From: RGIG6165 sp045545175
GTDB lineage: Bacteria > Bacillota > Clostridia > Oscillospirales > Feifaniaceae
Direction of reading: 5' to 3'
DNA: 64,000 nt
Assembly: GCA_045545175.1 (NCBI GenBank)
Contig: JAZQAK010000047.1
Span: 177,081-241,080, forward strand
In this document: positions 45,552 through 54,008 of the stretch, piece after piece
Layout of the letters: each line of letters begins with the position of its first letter
Position numbering within the stretch: position 1 is the stretch's first letter
Position numbers and translations under genes: made by a program
Notes under the pieces: model-generated
The model's input: only the letters and a program-made list of their open reading frames with translations
What the model was told of the DNA's origin: nothing
Databases searched by the model: none

Positions 45552-45743
45552 ATGGATACAATCGCATTAATTCTTACGATTATAGGTGCACTCAACTGGG
45601 GTAGTATCGGTATATTCGGTTTTGACATAGTTGGCTGGATATTCGGCGGCCAGGCAGCTGTAATGAGCAGAATCATATTCACGTTGGTAGGACTTGCCGG
45701 TTTATGGTGCATCACCCTGCTTTTCAGAAAAAACAGGGATTAA
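45552..45743 (+). CDS. DUF378 small membrane protein
   Basis: 63-aa protein with two TM helices (about 3-30 and 38-57) and the family signature IGALNWGSIGIFGFD. DUF378 proteins are common in Firmicutes and of unknown function. I chose ATG 45552 after AAAGG; the frame extends upstream but carries no family sequence. It lies between two terminators and is probably transcribed alone. Confidence 0.88.
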   Translation: MDTIALILTIIGALNWGSIGIFGFDIVGWIFGGQAAVMSRIIFTLVGLAGLWCITLLFRKNRD

Positions 45744-45770
45744 AAAAAGCGGGTTAAACCCGCTTTTTTT
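45743..45770. terminator. Bidirectional terminator between DUF378 gene and ackA
   Basis: GC-rich stem 45749-45754 with 45758-45763, flanked by A-run (45742-45748) and T-run (45764-45770), serving both converging genes. Confidence 0.85.
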
Positions 45771-46965
45771 ATAATTTAGAAACTATTTCTGCCGTATCTT
45801 TTGCTATCATAAGTTCTTCGTTTGTAGGAACAACGAGAATTTTTATCTTACTGTCTGCAGTTGAAACAACCTTGTCATCGCACTTACCTGCATTAAGTTC
45901 TGCATCCATCTTGATGCCGAGTCCTTCAAGGCCTTCTACGATAGAAGCCCTCATCCTGCTGTCGTTTTCGCCGATACCTGCAGTAAATACGATTGCATCA
46001 ACGTCACCACCGAGTGCAGCATAGTATGAACCAATATATTTCTTGCACTGATAAGCAAACATTTCAAGGGCAACGCCTGCACGGTGATTACCTTCTTTCC
46101 AAGCCTTCGTAACGTCACGGAAGTCACTACCCACACCGCTTACGCCGAGTAAGCCTGATTTTTTATTCATCATCGTATCCATTTCGGCATATGAAAGCCC
46201 CTCTTTTTCACCGATAAAGCAAACTATTGCAGGGTCGATAGCACCGCATCTTGTACCCATAAGCATACCTTCAAGAGGTGTAAGACCCATAGTTGTATCA
46301 ATACATTTACCGTTTTTAACCGCAGTTATTGATGAACCGTTTCCAAGATGGCAAGTGATAAGATTAACTTCATCCACACTCTTACCGAGAAGTTTTGCAG
46401 TACGCTGTGTAACGAATCTGTGAGACGTTCCGTGGAAGCCGTATCTTCTCACACCGTACTTTTCATAATATTCATACGGAAGACCGTAAAGATAAGCTTT
46501 TTCGGGCATCGTGTGATGGAAAGCGGTATCAAATACAGCAACCTGCGGTATTCCGGGCATAGCCTTTTCACACGCCTCAATACCTGTAAGGTTAGCGGGA
46601 TTGTGAAGCGGTCCGAGCGGAATACATTCTCTGACGATTTCTTTAACCTCATCCGTTATAAGAACGGTTTCGTATATCTTTTCACCCGCAGTAAGAACTC
46701 TGTGTCCTACAGCCGCAATTTCATCAAGAGAAGCAACGCAACCGTATTCCTTATCAGTAAGTGCTTCAATTACGTTTTCAACTGCATCAGCATGGTTTTT
46801 AAGTTCTACGTCCTTTGAAACCTCACCGTTGACAGATTTATGTGAAAACTTACCGTCGACACCGATTCTCTCACAAAGACCTTTTGCAAGAACCTGTTCC
46901 GTCTCCATATCAATAAGCTGATATTTAAGTGATGAACTGCCTGCATTGATAACAAGAATTTTCAT
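45769..46965 (-). CDS. ackA: Acetate kinase
   Basis: 398-aa ASKHA-family kinase converting acetyl phosphate and ADP to acetate and ATP. VINAGSSSLKYQLID is the N-terminal signature, AVFDTAFHHTMP and RRYGFHGTSHRFV hold active-site residues, and HLGNGSSITAV and FTAGIGENDSRMR complete the nucleotide site. AAGGGG lies before the ATG. pta is not adjacent. It is divergent from tmcAL with overlapping promoters. Confidence 0.98.
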   Translation of the reverse strand: MKILVINAGSSSLKYQLIDMETEQVLAKGLCERIGVDGKFSHKSVNGEVSKDVELKNHADAVENVIEALTDKEYGCVASLDEIAAVGHRVLTAGEKIYETVLITDEVKEIVRECIPLGPLHNPANLTGIEACEKAMPGIPQVAVFDTAFHHTMPEKAYLYGLPYEYYEKYGVRRYGFHGTSHRFVTQRTAKLLGKSVDEVNLITCHLGNGSSITAVKNGKCIDTTMGLTPLEGMLMGTRCGAIDPAIVCFIGEKEGLSYAEMDTMMNKKSGLLGVSGVGSDFRDVTKAWKEGNHRAGVALEMFAYQCKKYIGSYYAALGGDVDAIVFTAGIGENDSRMRASIVEGLEGLGIKMDAELNAGKCDDKVVSTADSKIKILVVPTNEELMIAKDTAEIVSKL

Positions 46966-46992
46966 TTTATATCCCCTTCTATGTAAAAAATA

Positions 46993-47022
46993 TTAACACA
47001 TCTCTATAAATTATAGTATAAT
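46993..47022 (+). promoter_or_regulatory. Putative promoter for tmcAL
   Basis: TTAACA (46993-46998), 18-base spacer, TATAAT (47017-47022) on the plus strand, 34 bases before the tmcAL ATG. Confidence 0.55.
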
Positions 47023-47039
47023 ATGGTTATCATAATCAA
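47010..47039 (-). promoter_or_regulatory. Putative promoter for ackA
   Basis: TTGATT (47034-47039), 18-base spacer, TATAAT (47010-47015) on the minus strand. It overlaps the divergent tmcAL promoter, so the two are likely to compete or be controlled together. Confidence 0.6.
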
Positions 47040-47056
47040 GTCTTTTTTGAGGTAGT

Positions 47057-48136
47057 ATGAATATTTGTGCAATCATTTGTGAATATAATCCGTTTCACGA
47101 GGGTCACCGCTTCCAGATAGAAACGGCACGCCGTGAAACAGATGCTTCTCACATCGTCTGTATAATGAGCGGAAACTACGTGCAGAGGGGTGACGTTGCC
47201 GTATACGACAAGTGGCACCGTGCCGAGTGTGCAATCAAAGGCGGTGCCGACCTCGTTATAGAGTTGCCTACCCCCTATGTTCTGACTTCTGCCGAGTTTT
47301 TTGCAAAAAGCGGTGTTTATCTTGCAAAACAAATAGGTGCGAAAACGCTTTCTTTCGGCAGCGAATGCGGTGATATCGAGGCTTTAAAAAAGGTGGCTTC
47401 AAGCCTCGCCCTGCCTGATACACAGGAGAAAATACGTCTTTTTTTAAGCGATGGTCTTTCTTATCCGTCAGCCGTTGCAAAGGCGACTGAAAATTCTCTT
47501 TTAGATGAGCCAAATAATCTGCTTGGGATAGAATACATCAAAGCAGACCCAACACTTAATTTTCACACAGTCAAAAGGACGTTTGCCCACGATGAAGGCA
47601 TCGGCTGTGCATCGGATATAAGAAAAAAAATATACTCGGGCGAAATAAAATCTGACAGCACACCGCATTTTACCGAATATGCGGACAAATCAATACTTGC
47701 AACACTCAGGAAAATGACGGTTGACGAATTAGCAGAAATCAGCGGTTGTTCAGAGGGTCTTGAAAACAGACTTAAAAATGCTTTGACGGATTCGTGCAAT
47801 ATCGAAACTCTCTGTGAGATGACCAAATCAAAACGCTATCCCTTAAGCCGTATCAGACGATACGTTATGTGCGCATTTTTGGGTATAAAAAAAGGATTCC
47901 CCGAAAACCCGCCTTATGCAAGAATACTGGCATTCAATGATAAAGGCAGAGAGGTTATTTCGTATGCGCAGGACATAGCAGAAATACCTATAATAACGAA
48001 AGTATCCGACGGCATTTCACAAGTTTTCAATACAGAGTGTACCGCAACAGACTTATATACCCTCTTTTCAAAAGATGTATCCCCCTGCGGTCTCGAATTT
48101 AAAAACTCACCAATATATGTAAAAAAGGACAGGTAA
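47057..48136 (+). CDS. tmcAL: tRNA(Met) cytidine acetate ligase
   Basis: 359-aa nucleotidyltransferase-fold enzyme that uses ATP and acetate to make N4-acetylcytidine at C34 of elongator tRNA-Met. MNICAIICEYNPFHEGHRFQ is the HxGH-type N-terminus, followed by VCIMSGNYVQRGDVA and DLVIELPTPYVLTSAEFFA. It is somewhat shorter than B. subtilis YlbM (about 415 aa). The stop codon sits in the loop of a terminator, and one base later a repeat element begins; the last codons form the terminator's 5' stem. Confidence 0.93.
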   Translation: MNICAIICEYNPFHEGHRFQIETARRETDASHIVCIMSGNYVQRGDVAVYDKWHRAECAIKGGADLVIELPTPYVLTSAEFFAKSGVYLAKQIGAKTLSFGSECGDIEALKKVASSLALPDTQEKIRLFLSDGLSYPSAVAKATENSLLDEPNNLLGIEYIKADPTLNFHTVKRTFAHDEGIGCASDIRKKIYSGEIKSDSTPHFTEYADKSILATLRKMTVDELAEISGCSEGLENRLKNALTDSCNIETLCEMTKSKRYPLSRIRRYVMCAFLGIKKGFPENPPYARILAFNDKGREVISYAQDIAEIPIITKVSDGISQVFNTECTATDLYTLFSKDVSPCGLEFKNSPIYVKKDR

Positions 48137-48318
48137 AGGGCGTGTTCGCTTAGGGATTATTCGCTCAAAAAGCATAATTTTGGCTGAAAATTTTTCGTTT
48201 AGACAAAATAACAAAAATTCCGCAATACTTTGTGTATTACGGAATTTTTTTATGAAGTATTAACGGAAAAGGTGGGGCCAAAACCGATTCATCCCTAAGT
48301 GAACACGCCCTGTCCTTT
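48124..48318. terminator. Terminator between tmcAL and upp, split by a repeat element
   Basis: Eight-bp perfect arms at 48124-48131 and 48311-48318 are separated by six loop bases plus the 173-bp element. Without the element they would make an ordinary hairpin with a 6-base loop, A-run before and AT-rich tail after, suited to both converging genes. Confidence 0.65.
48138..48310. mobile_element. MITE-like palindromic element, copy 1
   Basis: 173-bp non-coding element. Its terminal inverted repeats (48138-48157 and 48291-48310) match in 19 of 20 bases, beginning GGGCGTGTTC and reading inward to AGGGAT. A central hairpin lies around 48211-48247 with 16-bp arms and a 5-base loop. Its reverse complement matches copy 2 almost end to end. 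No transposase frame is present, so it would be mobilised in trans. No clear target duplication is visible here. Confidence 0.75.
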
Positions 48319-48321
48319 AAT

Positions 48322-48951
48322 TTATTTTGTACCGAAAATTCTGTCACCTGCATCGCCGAGACCGGGCACGATATATGCATGGTCATTCAACTTTTCGTCA
48401 AGTGCCGCACAGAATATATCAACGTCAGGATGATCTGCAAGAATTCTGTCAACACCCTCCTGCGCTGCAATGATATTCATCATTTTGATGCTTCTGGGCT
48501 TGTACTCTTTAATCATTTCGATAGCAGATGATGCACTTACACCCGTTGCAAGCATCGGGTCAAGAACGAATACGTCCCTGTCCTGAATATCGGGCGGCAT
48601 CTTGCAGTAATACTTAACTGCTTCAAGCGTCACAGGGTCTCTGTAAAGTCCTATATGTCCGACCTTTGCCGACGGAACGAGACTGAGCACACCGTCAACC
48701 ATACCGAGACCTGCACGTAAAATGGGAACTATGGCAAATTTCTTTCCTTTGAGCACCTTGCACTTTGCCGTGCATATAGGCGTTTCAACTTCAACTTCCG
48801 TAAGCGGCAGTTCTTTCGTCGCCTCATAACATACGAGCATTGCAATCTCGCTTATACACTCACGAAAATCCTTCGTACCCGTGTCCTTATTTCTGATAAT
48901 TGAAAGTTTGTGCTGGATAAGAGGATGATCTACAACTGTAAAATGTCCCAT
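48322..48951 (-). CDS. upp: Uracil phosphoribosyltransferase
   Basis: 209-aa salvage enzyme making UMP from uracil and PRPP. VDHPLIQHKLSIIRNKDT at the N-terminus, PILRAGLGMVDG, the PRPP loop VLDPMLATGVSAS, and the C-terminal IVPGLGDAGDRIFGTK are all standard. It is the last gene of fhs-tsaE-tsaB-rpiB-upp; AAGGAG precedes the ATG. Confidence 0.98.
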   Translation of the reverse strand: MGHFTVVDHPLIQHKLSIIRNKDTGTKDFRECISEIAMLVCYEATKELPLTEVEVETPICTAKCKVLKGKKFAIVPILRAGLGMVDGVLSLVPSAKVGHIGLYRDPVTLEAVKYYCKMPPDIQDRDVFVLDPMLATGVSASSAIEMIKEYKPRSIKMMNIIAAQEGVDRILADHPDVDIFCAALDEKLNDHAYIVPGLGDAGDRIFGTK

Positions 48952-48969
48952 TTCTTTACTCCTTTATAT

Positions 48970-49407
48970 TTATTTTTCAAATTCCATAAACATATCTACT
49001 CTGCGCTGATGCTTGCCACCCTCAAATTCAGCCTCAAGGAAGGCATCAACGACCTTGTATGCAACTTCTTCACCGATAACTCTTGCACCCATACAAAGCA
49101 CGTTTGTGTCATTGTGACGGCGTGTCATCTCGGCCGAGAAAATTTCATTACAGCATGCCGCACGTATGCCACGCACTTTATTAGCCGCAATGGACATACC
49201 TATTCCCGTTCCGCATACAAGAATACCCAAATCCGCAGATTTGTCGTTCACGCTGTCGCATACCGCTTTTGCATATACCGGATAATCGCAAGAATCATTT
49301 GTATACGTGCCCTTATCCGTTACTTCATAACCTTTTTCTTCAAGGTGCTTAATTATTTTATTCTTGAGTTCAACTGCTGCATGGTCACAACCGATTGCTA
49401 TTTTCAT
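48970..49407 (-). CDS. rpiB: Ribose 5-phosphate isomerase B
   Basis: 145-aa RpiB interconverting ribulose and ribose 5-phosphate. IGCDHAAVELKN, VCGTGIGMSIAANK with the catalytic Cys, and RRHNDTNVLCMGARVIG are conserved. It overlaps tsaB by 4 bp and precedes upp by 18 bp; ribose 5-phosphate is the precursor of PRPP used by Upp. Confidence 0.96.
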   Translation of the reverse strand: MKIAIGCDHAAVELKNKIIKHLEEKGYEVTDKGTYTNDSCDYPVYAKAVCDSVNDKSADLGILVCGTGIGMSIAANKVRGIRAACCNEIFSAEMTRRHNDTNVLCMGARVIGEEVAYKVVDAFLEAEFEGGKHQRRVDMFMEFEK

Positions 49408-50087
49408 TTTTTACCCCCTGATAATCTTTCCCTCTCCGCCTGAGGAAGCCTTAAATATTTTGCTTCAAGTGCCTGAGGTGAAATTTTTTCCGATTTCGAT
49501 GCAATTTCAGCAACTGACGAAGCATGCTGATACATCAAATGTTCGGGTGCAAGAACCACCCTTTTCATCCGAAATTCATTATAGCACAACACCGCACCGT
49601 CGCCAACCAAAATTATATTCTTTTTTATCTTTTTAAGTTCATTTTTCAATTCAGCAATAGAAATTGCACGGTCTTGCGTCAGCCTCGTCAAGTTACTTCC
49701 GTCACTTTCAAAAAGTGCATTGTAAACCTGGGCACACCTTGCATCCATAACGGCACAGATTATGCCTCTGAAATTTTTTACGTTGTTTGCAAGTGCTTCA
49801 AGCGTAGACACGCCTGCACATGGTTTATCCGTAGCAAGTGCAAGACCTTTTATGGCGGCTACACCTATTCTTATACCCGTAAATGAGCCCGGACCAGCCG
49901 AAACCGCGAAAAGATCTATATCGGAAGCCGTTACTCCGCAAGTATTGAATATATACTCGCACATCGGAAGCAAGGTCTGACTATGCGTAAGCCCGAGATT
50001 TGAATAAACCTCACAAAGTACTTTACCGTCATCGGTAAGTACCGCACCTGCCGACTTTGCCGATGATTCAAGTGCCAAAATTTTCAT
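49404..50087 (-). CDS. tsaB: tRNA t6A synthesis protein TsaB
   Basis: 227-aa ASKHA-fold scaffold partner of TsaD in threonylcarbamoyladenosine formation. LALESSAKSAGAVLTD, AVSAGPGSFTGIRIGVA and VMDARCAQVYNALFE are the family blocks. It overlaps tsaE by 4 bp. tsaD and rimI, which often follow, are not here. Confidence 0.93.
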   Translation of the reverse strand: MKILALESSAKSAGAVLTDDGKVLCEVYSNLGLTHSQTLLPMCEYIFNTCGVTASDIDLFAVSAGPGSFTGIRIGVAAIKGLALATDKPCAGVSTLEALANNVKNFRGIICAVMDARCAQVYNALFESDGSNLTRLTQDRAISIAELKNELKKIKKNIILVGDGAVLCYNEFRMKRVVLAPEHLMYQHASSVAEIASKSEKISPQALEAKYLRLPQAERERLSGGKK

Positions 50088-50503
50088 TTTATTTCCTCTG
50101 CTGTTATCTCTCTCACTTCATCTTCGAGAGCATTTATTGTCAATTTTATATATCTGTCGGGAAGACCGAAAGGTATATTTTCACTCCACTCAATTATGCA
50201 TATGGCGTCTGAATCTATACAGTCAAAATAACCTATATTATAGAGGTCATCAAAGGTGCTTATCCTGTACATATCGAAATGGCACACCCTGTACTTTCCC
50301 GTATATTCGAGCATAATCGTAAAAGTCGGACTTGTCACAAGTACGTCGGGACAAAGATGCTTTGCCATACCCCTGACAAACGCCGTTTTCCCTGCACCGA
50401 GACCGCCATACATTGCCACAACGTCACCGGGTTTGAGAGTTTTTGCAAACTCCTGCCCGATATTTTCGGTTTCTTCAACAGAATGAGATAAGTATTTTTT
50501 CAT
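50084..50503 (-). CDS. tsaE: tRNA t6A synthesis ATPase TsaE
   Basis: 139-aa P-loop protein: Walker A YGGLGAGKTAFVRG, then VTSPTFTIMLEY and HFDMYRI. It binds the TsaB-TsaD dimer and resets it by ATP hydrolysis. The ATG directly follows the fhs stop with no gap, so it is translated by coupling. Confidence 0.95.
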   Translation of the reverse strand: MKKYLSHSVEETENIGQEFAKTLKPGDVVAMYGGLGAGKTAFVRGMAKHLCPDVLVTSPTFTIMLEYTGKYRVCHFDMYRISTFDDLYNIGYFDCIDSDAICIIEWSENIPFGLPDRYIKLTINALEDEVREITAEEIK

Positions 50504-52174
50504 TTAGAATATTCCCACTATATCGCCGTTTGGCATAATATCTATTTTTTCTGCTGAAGGTACTTTAGGAAGTCCCGGCATTATCATTATATCGCCCGTG
50601 TACACAACGATAAAACCTGCACCTGCACAAAGCTTTACGTCACGAACGGTAATCTTGAATCCTTCGGGCCTGCCGAGAAGCATCGGATCATCCGAAAGTG
50701 AATACTGTGTTTTTGCAACACATATCGGCTTCTTATCCTGTCCGAGAGATTCGATAAGATCTATTGCAAGTTTTGCTTTCTTCTCGATTATTATACCGTC
50801 TCCACCGTAAATTTCTTTTACGAGTGTTTCTATCTTTTCAGGAATTGAAAGATTTTCGTCATACAAAACGTGGAACTGTGAAGGCTTTTCTTCGATAGTC
50901 TTCATAACTTTCTTAGCAAGTTCTATACCGCCCTCGCCGCCTTTTGCAAATACTTCCGCAGGTGCGAATTCAACACCGAGATTTTTGCAGTAATCTTCTA
51001 TAAACTTGACTTCTGCATCCGTGTCACTTTCAAATCTGTTGATTGTAACAACTGCGGGAAGACCGAATTTAGCAATATTTTCAATATGCTTACCGAGATT
51101 TACGATACCCTTTTCAAGTGCAGCAATATTCTCCTCTTTAAGATCTTCCTTCTTTACGCCGCCGTTGTACTTAAGTGCACGAACTGTTGCCACGATAACT
51201 ACTGCATCGGGTTTAAGACCGCCGAAACGGCATTTGATATCAAGGAATTTTTCTGCACCGAGGTCTGCCCCGAATCCCGCTTCAGTAACAACGTAATCGC
51301 CAAGTTTAAGTGCCGTCTGCGTTGCTTTGAGAGAGTTACAGCCGTGTGCAATATTTGCAAAAGGACCGCCGTGAATTATACAAGGTGTATGTTCAAGCGT
51401 CTGTACAAGATTAGGCTTTAACGCATCCTTAAGAACTGCCGCCATAGCACCTGCACATTTAAGATCAGCACAGTATACGGGCTGTCTGTCATAAGTATAT
51501 CCGATAAGTATTTTGGAAAGTCTTTCCTTAAGTTCTTCAATATTAGCCGAAAGACAGAGAATTGCCATAATCTCACTTGCAACGGTAATCTGGAAACCGT
51601 CTTCACGCGGAATGCCGTTAACCCTGCCTCCGAGACCTATAACAACGTTTCTGAGTGCACGGTCGTTCATATCAAGACATCTCTTGAAAATTATCTGTCT
51701 GGGATCTATACCAAGTGTGTTTCCCTGCTGGATATGGTTATCTATCATAGCACACAAAAGATTGTTTGCGGTTGTAATTGCATGGAAGTCACCCGTAAAA
51801 TGCAGATTTATCTCTTCCATAGGCACTACCTGCGAATAACCGCCGCCTGCAGCACCGCCCTTTATACCGAACACGGGACCCAGTGAGGGTTCACGAAGAG
51901 CAATAACCGTCTTTTTTCCAAGCTTATCAAGCGCCTGACCGAGACCGACCGAAACAGTCGTCTTTCCCTCACCTGCAGGTGTCGGATTTATTGCAGTAAC
52001 AAGTATAAGCTTACCGTCTTTTTTATCTTTCAAACGATCGATAGCCTCGTCCGATATCTTAGCCTTATATTTACCGTAAAGTTCTATATCATCAAATTCG
52101 AGGCCGAGTTTATTCGCTACCTCCGTGATATTTTTCATCTTACACTGTCTTGCGATTTCTACGTCTGATAACAT
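50504..52174 (-). CDS. fhs: Formate-tetrahydrofolate ligase
   Basis: 556-aa enzyme making 10-formyl-THF from formate, THF and ATP. AINPTPAGEGKTTVSVGLG is the P-loop; REPSLGPVFGIKGGAAGGG and FGADLGAEKFLDIKCR are hallmark blocks. The length is normal. GGGAG precedes the ATG. With folD it can feed formate carbon into purine, formyl-Met and serine pathways; no other Wood-Ljungdahl genes are in the window, so acetogenesis is not implied. Confidence 0.98.
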   Translation of the reverse strand: MLSDVEIARQCKMKNITEVANKLGLEFDDIELYGKYKAKISDEAIDRLKDKKDGKLILVTAINPTPAGEGKTTVSVGLGQALDKLGKKTVIALREPSLGPVFGIKGGAAGGGYSQVVPMEEINLHFTGDFHAITTANNLLCAMIDNHIQQGNTLGIDPRQIIFKRCLDMNDRALRNVVIGLGGRVNGIPREDGFQITVASEIMAILCLSANIEELKERLSKILIGYTYDRQPVYCADLKCAGAMAAVLKDALKPNLVQTLEHTPCIIHGGPFANIAHGCNSLKATQTALKLGDYVVTEAGFGADLGAEKFLDIKCRFGGLKPDAVVIVATVRALKYNGGVKKEDLKEENIAALEKGIVNLGKHIENIAKFGLPAVVTINRFESDTDAEVKFIEDYCKNLGVEFAPAEVFAKGGEGGIELAKKVMKTIEEKPSQFHVLYDENLSIPEKIETLVKEIYGGDGIIIEKKAKLAIDLIESLGQDKKPICVAKTQYSLSDDPMLLGRPEGFKITVRDVKLCAGAGFIVVYTGDIMIMPGLPKVPSAEKIDIMPNGDIVGIF

Positions 52175-52212
52175 AATATTTCTCCCTCATTCATTTTTTA
52201 TCATCTTAACAT

Positions 52213-52241
52213 ATAGTATTACAAATTTAAAGTATTTACAA
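52213..52241 (-). promoter_or_regulatory. Putative promoter for fhs operon
   Basis: TTGTAA (52236-52241), 17-base spacer, TACTAT (52213-52218) on the minus strand. Its -35 overlaps that of the divergent rodA promoter. Confidence 0.45.
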
Positions 52242-52262
52242 GTGTTTTAATTATGTTATACT
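52235..52262 (+). promoter_or_regulatory. Putative promoter for rodA
   Basis: TTTACA (52235-52240), 16-base spacer, TATACT (52257-52262) on the plus strand, 30 bases before the start codon. Confidence 0.6.
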
Positions 52263-52292
52263 AAAAACAACTACGTTTTGGAGGTTATAATT

Positions 52293-53429
52293 TTGTCTGA
52301 ACTTCTCAGAAAAATCAAATACAACATACGAAGTTACTTTGAAACTGCTGATATGATACTTATTGCACTGACGGTTGCATGCTCCGTTTACGGACTTATT
52401 CTTGTCGCAAGTGCCACCTCATCAATGTCAAATCGACTTATCGCTGTACAGCTTTTTTCAGCAGTAGTTGGATTTATTCTTATGATAGTCATTTCAAAAA
52501 TTGACTATCAGATATTCTCGGAATTATGGTTTGTAATGCTCATATTGAGTCTGCTGTGTTTAGGCGTAACGCTTATTTTCGGTACGGGTCCCACGGGAAG
52601 TACAAACAGGAACTGGCTCAATTTCGGTCCCGTATCAATTCAGCCGAGTGAATTTGTAAAACTCGCCTACATTATTGTAATTGCATCGGTAATCAGCCGT
52701 TTCGGTGACAACATTAGTTCACTCAGGGGCGTTGCGACCACACTTGGTATTGCGGCAACGATACTCGTACCGCTTATGCTGACGGGTGACCTCGGTATGC
52801 TTATCGTCTACGTCTTTATTACCGCGCTTATGCTGTTTATCGCAGGGCTTAGTATATGGTACTTTGTCGGCGTTCTCGCCGTAGGCGCAATATCCGTTCC
52901 TTTTCTGTGGACGAATTTTCTTCACGAATATCAGAAAAACCGTATCATTTTCGGTTTTAATCCCGAACTTGACCCTTCCGACGTAGGCTATCAGGCCGTT
53001 CAGGGAAAAATTGCCATAGGTTCGGGCGGCTTTGCAGGAAAGGGGCTATTCCAGGGTTCACAGGTGCAAAACGGCTACGTCCCCGCACACCACACCGACT
53101 TTATCTTTTCGGTTTCGGGTGAAGAACTCGGCTTTATAGGAACTATTCTTCTGCTTGCACTTCTCGTTGCGATAATGCTCAGAATATTCTACCGTTCAAA
53201 GCAGGCTGAGGATTCTTTCGGTGCCCTTCTCTGTATCGGCGTGTTTGCGACGTTCGTTTTCCAGGTGTTTATCAACATTCTGATGTGTGTCGGAATGTTC
53301 CCCGTTATAGGAATCACGCTTCCGTTTTTCAGTTACGGAGGTTCTTCAATGCTTTCAAGTTTTATGGCAATAGGCATTGTTCTGTCGGTATCGTGCAACA
53401 ACCGAACACTGTCATTTAACAGATTATAA
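52293..53429 (+). CDS. rodA: SEDS peptidoglycan polymerase, RodA-like
   Basis: 378-aa polytopic SEDS glycosyltransferase. It has about ten hydrophobic segments. QPSEFVKLAYI, GSGGFAGKGLFQGSQVQ, PAHHTDFIFSVSGEELG and PFFSYGGSSMLSSF are SEDS motifs, with HTDFIFSVxGEE and the short C-terminus favouring RodA over FtsW or SpoVE. I chose TTG 52293, eight bases after GGAGG (52280-52284); a TTG at 52278 overlaps that SD. It is transcribed alone. Confidence 0.9.
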   Translation: MSELLRKIKYNIRSYFETADMILIALTVACSVYGLILVASATSSMSNRLIAVQLFSAVVGFILMIVISKIDYQIFSELWFVMLILSLLCLGVTLIFGTGPTGSTNRNWLNFGPVSIQPSEFVKLAYIIVIASVISRFGDNISSLRGVATTLGIAATILVPLMLTGDLGMLIVYVFITALMLFIAGLSIWYFVGVLAVGAISVPFLWTNFLHEYQKNRIIFGFNPELDPSDVGYQAVQGKIAIGSGGFAGKGLFQGSQVQNGYVPAHHTDFIFSVSGEELGFIGTILLLALLVAIMLRIFYRSKQAEDSFGALLCIGVFATFVFQVFINILMCVGMFPVIGITLPFFSYGGSSMLSSFMAIGIVLSVSCNNRTLSFNRL

Positions 53430-53432
53430 AAA

Positions 53433-53463
53433 TAAAAACCTCACAGTTGTGAGGTTTTTATTT
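53433..53463. terminator. Bidirectional terminator between rodA and nrdR
   Basis: Stem 53439-53444 with 53449-53454 extended by A-run and T-run, loop of 4, between the converging stops of rodA and nrdR. Confidence 0.85.
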
Positions 53464-53465
53464 TT

Positions 53466-53924
53466 TTATTTTTCATTTTTAAGAAGTTTTGTAAGTTCGT
53501 CCATAAACGTATTTATGTCCCTGAACTGTCTGTAAACAGATGCAAAACGAACGTATGCCACCTGGTCTATATCCTTAAGTTTATCCATAACAAGTTCGCC
53601 TATTTTTACCGACGTTATCTCCCTGTCAAGAGAGTTGTGCATCTCAACTTCTATTTCATCGACAAGATTTTCTATAACCGCCATTGGAACAGGACGTTTC
53701 TCACATGCACGGACTATACCTGTAACGAGTTTATTTCGGTCATACGCCTGCCTCGATTTATCTTTTTTTACAATGACAAGAGGCAATGTTTCTATAATCT
53801 CATATGTAGTGAAACGCTTACCGCATTTGAGACATTCTCTTCTTCTTCTTATGCTGCTTCCCTCTTCCGCAGGTCTTGAATCCACAACCTTGCTTTCACC
53901 GTATCCGCAGTAACAACACTTCAT
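53466..53924 (-). CDS. nrdR: Transcriptional repressor NrdR
   Basis: 152-aa regulator of ribonucleotide reductase genes. The zinc ribbon MKCCYCGYGESKVVDSR...RRRECLKCGKRF is followed by an ATP-cone domain (PLVIVKKDKSRQAYDRNKL). I chose ATG 53924, which has GGGGGCGG upstream and is the invariant N-terminus. It is monocistronic, and its promoter lies beside the element-split terminator of the PBP gene. Confidence 0.97.
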   Translation of the reverse strand: MKCCYCGYGESKVVDSRPAEEGSSIRRRRECLKCGKRFTTYEIIETLPLVIVKKDKSRQAYDRNKLVTGIVRACEKRPVPMAVIENLVDEIEVEMHNSLDREITSVKIGELVMDKLKDIDQVAYVRFASVYRQFRDINTFMDELTKLLKNEK

Positions 53925-53955
53925 AATGCCGCCCCCATAAATCAAATATAATATG

Positions 53956-53984
53956 ATTATATCATCTTAGTCACGTTTTTGCAA
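53956..53984 (-). promoter_or_regulatory. SigA promoter for nrdR
   Basis: TTGCAA (53979-53984), 17-base spacer, TATAAT (53956-53961) on the minus strand, 31 bases before the nrdR start. It begins only 3 bases from the left arm of the split PBP terminator. Confidence 0.7.
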
Positions 53985-54008
53985 ACAATAATAAAAAGCG
54001 GCATATTG

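Noticed and set aside
48138..48310. Small protein or toxin-antitoxin gene in the repeat element
   Set aside because: No frame with a start, SD and useful length lies in either copy; the sequence is dominated by palindromes.
52175..52292. Possible riboswitch or T-box between fhs and rodA
   Set aside because: The 118-bp gap is filled by two divergent promoters and ribosome sites; no stem set of a known class was seen.
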